Below, piece after piece: positions 5,680 through 7,850 of a stretch of DNA of 7,850 nt (the first letter of the stretch is position 1; each line of letters begins with the position of its first letter). Under the pieces are notes generated by a model. That model saw nothing but the letters and a program-made list of their open reading frames with translations. It ran no database searches and had not been told where the DNA came from. This DNA is from Verrucomicrobia subdivision 3 bacterium UBA7542 (GTDB taxonomy: Bacteria; Verrucomicrobiota; Verrucomicrobiia; Limisphaerales; UBA11358). Where the stretch lies: assembly GCA_002479245.1 (NCBI GenBank), contig DLMG01000331.1, positions 8,555 to 16,404 of the forward strand, written 5' to 3'. The position numbers were made by a program, and so were the translations under genes.

Positions 5680-7566
5680 ATGGAACGCAACATTCAAAAA
5701 AACGGTCTGGTGAATCTCGTGGCGGCGGTAGTGATTTTCATCGCCGCGTTCGTCGTGACGTGCTACGTGAATTCGCTGGCGGGTCAGGCGTGCTCGATTT
5801 TCCTCGGCCTCGGTGTGCTCGTGGCCTTCGCCGGCTGGTTCCAGATGCGGCTCGAAGAAAACGAGCGGCTGGAAAAACTGGAAGTGGAGGAACTCGCCCG
5901 CGCCAAAGGCGAAACGACACTGTTTGAAGCGAAGGACGCGGAGGTTTTTCCGGCACAACGGGCACGCGAGCAGTTCGAGAAATTTTTTGTGCCGGGCTTC
6001 GGCCTGCTGCTGTTTTTGCTCGAAGCGGGCGGCGCGTGGCTGCTCTGGCGCTGGATTGCCAAAACCACCAATGGCGTTGTGCCCGACCGCGCGATGGCGT
6101 CGCTGGCGTTGTTCGGGATTTTCGCGCTGCTGCTGTTTTTGCTGGGACGATTTTCCGTGACCATCGCGCGGCTGGAAAACCACCGGTTGCTGCGGCCCAG
6201 CGCAAGTTTCCTGCTGGCGGGCGCCTATGTCTGTTTTTTCACCGCGCTCGGCATTGCCGGAGTCAAAGCGGGATTCCCCAAGGTTGATTTCTGGCTCACG
6301 CGCGCATTGTGCGTGCTGCTCGGTTTGATGGCGGCGGAAATGCTGGTCACGCTGCTGCTGGAAATTTACCGGCCGCGCGTGAAAGGCAGGATCGCCCGGC
6401 CCATTTATGACAGCCGGCTCGTCGGCCTGCTCGCGCAACCGGAGGGGCTGTTCACGACGGCGGCCCAGGCGCTGGATTATCAATTTGGTTTCAAAGTTTC
6501 GGAGACCTGGTTTTTCCAGTTGCTCCAAAAATACCTGCCCTTTCTGGTGCTGGGACAACTGGCGGTGCTGTTTTTGTCCACCTGCGTCGTGTTCATTGAC
6601 GCGGGCGAACAGGCCGTGCTTGAGCGGTTCGGCAAGCCGGTCGGGGTGCTGGAGCCGGGCGCGCACCTGAAATTGCCCTGGCCAGCGGACATAATTTATC
6701 TCTATCGCACGGAACAAATCCAGATTCTCGACGTCGGTTTCACGCCAGACGCGCAAAGCGAGCAGGCAAAAACGATCTTGTGGAGTGTGAGCCACACCAA
6801 GGAGGAAAATTTCCTCGTCGGCAACCGCGAGCCAGTCGCGATTAAAAACGAAACCGCCGACACCAATGACACGCTCAAAGCGCCGCCGGTGAGTCTCATC
6901 ACCGTCAGCATTCCCGTTCAATTTCAAATCACGAACGTCCTCGCCTGGGCTTACACCAATGCCGAACCGACGAATCTGCTCCAGGATTTGGCGACCCGCG
7001 AGGTCGTTCATTATCTCGCCGGCGTGGATTTGAACGACGTGATGTCCCACACGCGCCTGGAGGCGGCGCAGGAATTACGCTCGCAAATCCAGGCCGCGGT
7101 GGATGAGTATCACCTCGGCGCAAAGATCATTTTCGTCGGGTTGCAGGACATTCATCCGCCGGTAAAAGTCGCGGGTGATTACGAAAAAGTTGTCGGCGCG
7201 GAGCAGACGAAGCTGGCCAAAATTCTTGATGCCCAGGCCGGGGCCATTCGCACTAATGCGCTGGCTGGCGCGCAGGCGTTCACGACGACGAACGTGGCCG
7301 ATGCGCTGCGGCAGCGGCTCAGTGTTTCGGCGTTCGCGCACGCAGCGCTGTTCACGAATCAGATTCCGGCGTTCGCGGCCGCGCCATCGGTTTACCGGCA
7401 GCGCGCGTATTTCCGGGCATTCGCCGACGCCACGGCTGGAGCGCGCAAATACATTTTGCTCGTCACGAACACGCAGGACGTGGTGATTTTCGATCTGGAA
7501 GACAAAATCCGCGAAGACCTTTTGAATTTGAACGTGCCATCATCCCCCAACAATTCATCGCCATGA
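5680..7566 (+). CDS. HflK-like SPFH/Band 7 protein with an N-terminal multi-pass membrane domain
   Basis: The protein is 628 residues. About 285 N-terminal residues form a membrane domain with likely helices near 11-30, 36-55, 104-125, 138-158, 176-196 and 206-228. A charged helix (57-77, rich in Glu, Arg and Lys) lies between the second and third. A further helix at 287-305 leads into an SPFH domain that opens VVFIDAGEQAVLERFGKP and continues LEPGAHLKLPWPAD, the HflK/HflC signature. The SPFH region continues through SIPVQFQITN and TREVVHYLAG to GLQDIHPP (487-494), and an alanine-rich helical tail follows. Ordinary HflK has a single N-terminal helix and about 400 residues. HflK/HflC form ring-like cages around FtsH protease; a similar scaffold role here is inferred from homology. 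The stop overlaps the next ATG (ATGA, 7563-7566), as expected for a co-translated partner. Confidence 0.88.
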   Translation: MERNIQKNGLVNLVAAVVIFIAAFVVTCYVNSLAGQACSIFLGLGVLVAFAGWFQMRLEENERLEKLEVEELARAKGETTLFEAKDAEVFPAQRAREQFEKFFVPGFGLLLFLLEAGGAWLLWRWIAKTTNGVVPDRAMASLALFGIFALLLFLLGRFSVTIARLENHRLLRPSASFLLAGAYVCFFTALGIAGVKAGFPKVDFWLTRALCVLLGLMAAEMLVTLLLEIYRPRVKGRIARPIYDSRLVGLLAQPEGLFTTAAQALDYQFGFKVSETWFFQLLQKYLPFLVLGQLAVLFLSTCVVFIDAGEQAVLERFGKPVGVLEPGAHLKLPWPADIIYLYRTEQIQILDVGFTPDAQSEQAKTILWSVSHTKEENFLVGNREPVAIKNETADTNDTLKAPPVSLITVSIPVQFQITNVLAWAYTNAEPTNLLQDLATREVVHYLAGVDLNDVMSHTRLEAAQELRSQIQAAVDEYHLGAKIIFVGLQDIHPPVKVAGDYEKVVGAEQTKLAKILDAQAGAIRTNALAGAQAFTTTNVADALRQRLSVSAFAHAALFTNQIPAFAAAPSVYRQRAYFRAFADATAGARKYILLVTNTQDVVIFDLEDKIREDLLNLNVPSSPNNSSP

Positions 7567-7850
7567 AACGTAATGTAATGACCATCGTCATCGGCGCAGT
7601 GCTGATTGTGATTTTCGCGCTGCTGCTGTTTGTCTTTCAAGTCCGCCGATCCGAAGTCGTCGTCGTCACGACGTTTGGCAAACCGACGCGCAACCTCACC
7701 GAGCCGGGCGCGTATGGCAAATGGCCCTGGCCGGTGGAGAAGGTCTATAAATTTGATCAACGCGTCCAGAATTTCGAGGACCGGTTCAGCCAAAATCTCA
7801 CGGCCGATAACAACAATCTGCTCGTGATGGTTTATGTTGGCTGGAAGATT
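7563..7850 (+). CDS. HflC-like SPFH/Band 7 protein, N-terminal part (runs off right edge)
   Basis: The window contains 96 codons. The product starts MKRNVMTIVIGAVLIVIFAL, an N-terminal membrane anchor (about residues 5-25). The SPFH opening follows: VRRSEVVVVTTFGKPTRN, then LTEPGAYGKWPWPVEKVYKFDQRVQNFE, and later a LTADNNNLLVMVYVGWKI stretch that matches the 'T.D...L.V...V.W.I' strand pair of HflC. The short anchor and direct overlap with the HflK-like gene suggest the HflC partner of a hetero-oligomeric membrane complex. The rest of the gene is outside the window, so full length and C-terminus are unknown. No Shine-Dalgarno motif is seen; translation is probably coupled to the preceding gene. 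Confidence 0.88.
   Translation, partial: MKRNVMTIVIGAVLIVIFALLLFVFQVRRSEVVVVTTFGKPTRNLTEPGAYGKWPWPVEKVYKFDQRVQNFEDRFSQNLTADNNNLLVMVYVGWKI

Noticed and set aside
5497..7050. A 517-codon open frame on the minus strand opposite the HflK-like gene
   Set aside because: Its product is a charged, low-complexity sequence rich in Arg, Gln and Glu with no recognisable motif. The plus-strand protein has a clear SPFH domain. It is a mirror of GC-rich coding DNA.

Overview
The window is gene-dense, fairly GC-rich bacterial chromosomal DNA. It most resembles Verrucomicrobiota, probably a Pedosphaera/Limisphaerales-type lineage. That placement rests on the separate purS-purQ-purL arrangement, the absence of visible Shine-Dalgarno motifs, the paired HflK/HflC-like genes behind an ABC-2 permease, and above all dispersed imperfect palindromes whose encoded peptides (for example GQASSL...EACAT and RAAGVPPAE...CRQDAGSTL) I associate from memory with that phylum. 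No marker gene for taxonomy is present, so the assignment is tentative.

Layout. 1-467, minus strand: N-terminal third of glucose-6-phosphate dehydrogenase (zwf), running off the left edge; the reading frame stays open upstream to an ATG at 611, through a palindrome. 468-667: divergent intergenic region holding that palindrome (553-610). 668-4583, plus strand: a purine cluster of purS, purQ, a small HAD-fold hydrolase, and purL. PurS, PurQ and PurL together form the FGAR amidotransferase (FGAM synthase) complex of de novo purine synthesis. The purS-purQ gap holds two inverted arrays of a heptamer (919-946 and 968-995), the second ending 2 nt before the purQ ATG. 4584-4713: a gap with a possible weak terminator at its left end and a good sigma-70-like promoter at 4668-4696. 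4714 to the right edge: a tightly packed unit of an ABC-2-type permease, an HflK-like SPFH protein with a large multi-pass membrane domain, and the start of an HflC-like SPFH protein (ATGA overlap).

The most notable signal is in purL. The protein is 842 residues, roughly 100 longer than a normal small PurL. The excess falls at three places, and each is an imperfect palindrome (arms of 23-28 nt) read in frame without a stop. The three palindromes are unrelated to each other in sequence. With the zwf-purS palindrome and the heptamer array, five different inverted-repeat types lie within about 4 kb. This looks like repeated colonisation of an essential gene by small palindromic elements that behave as protein-coding insertions, comparable in principle to Rickettsia palindromic elements.

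Secondary points are the HAD hydrolase inside the pur cluster, with base composition unlike purQ, and the membrane-domain fusion of the HflK-like protein next to an ABC permease with no ATPase in view.
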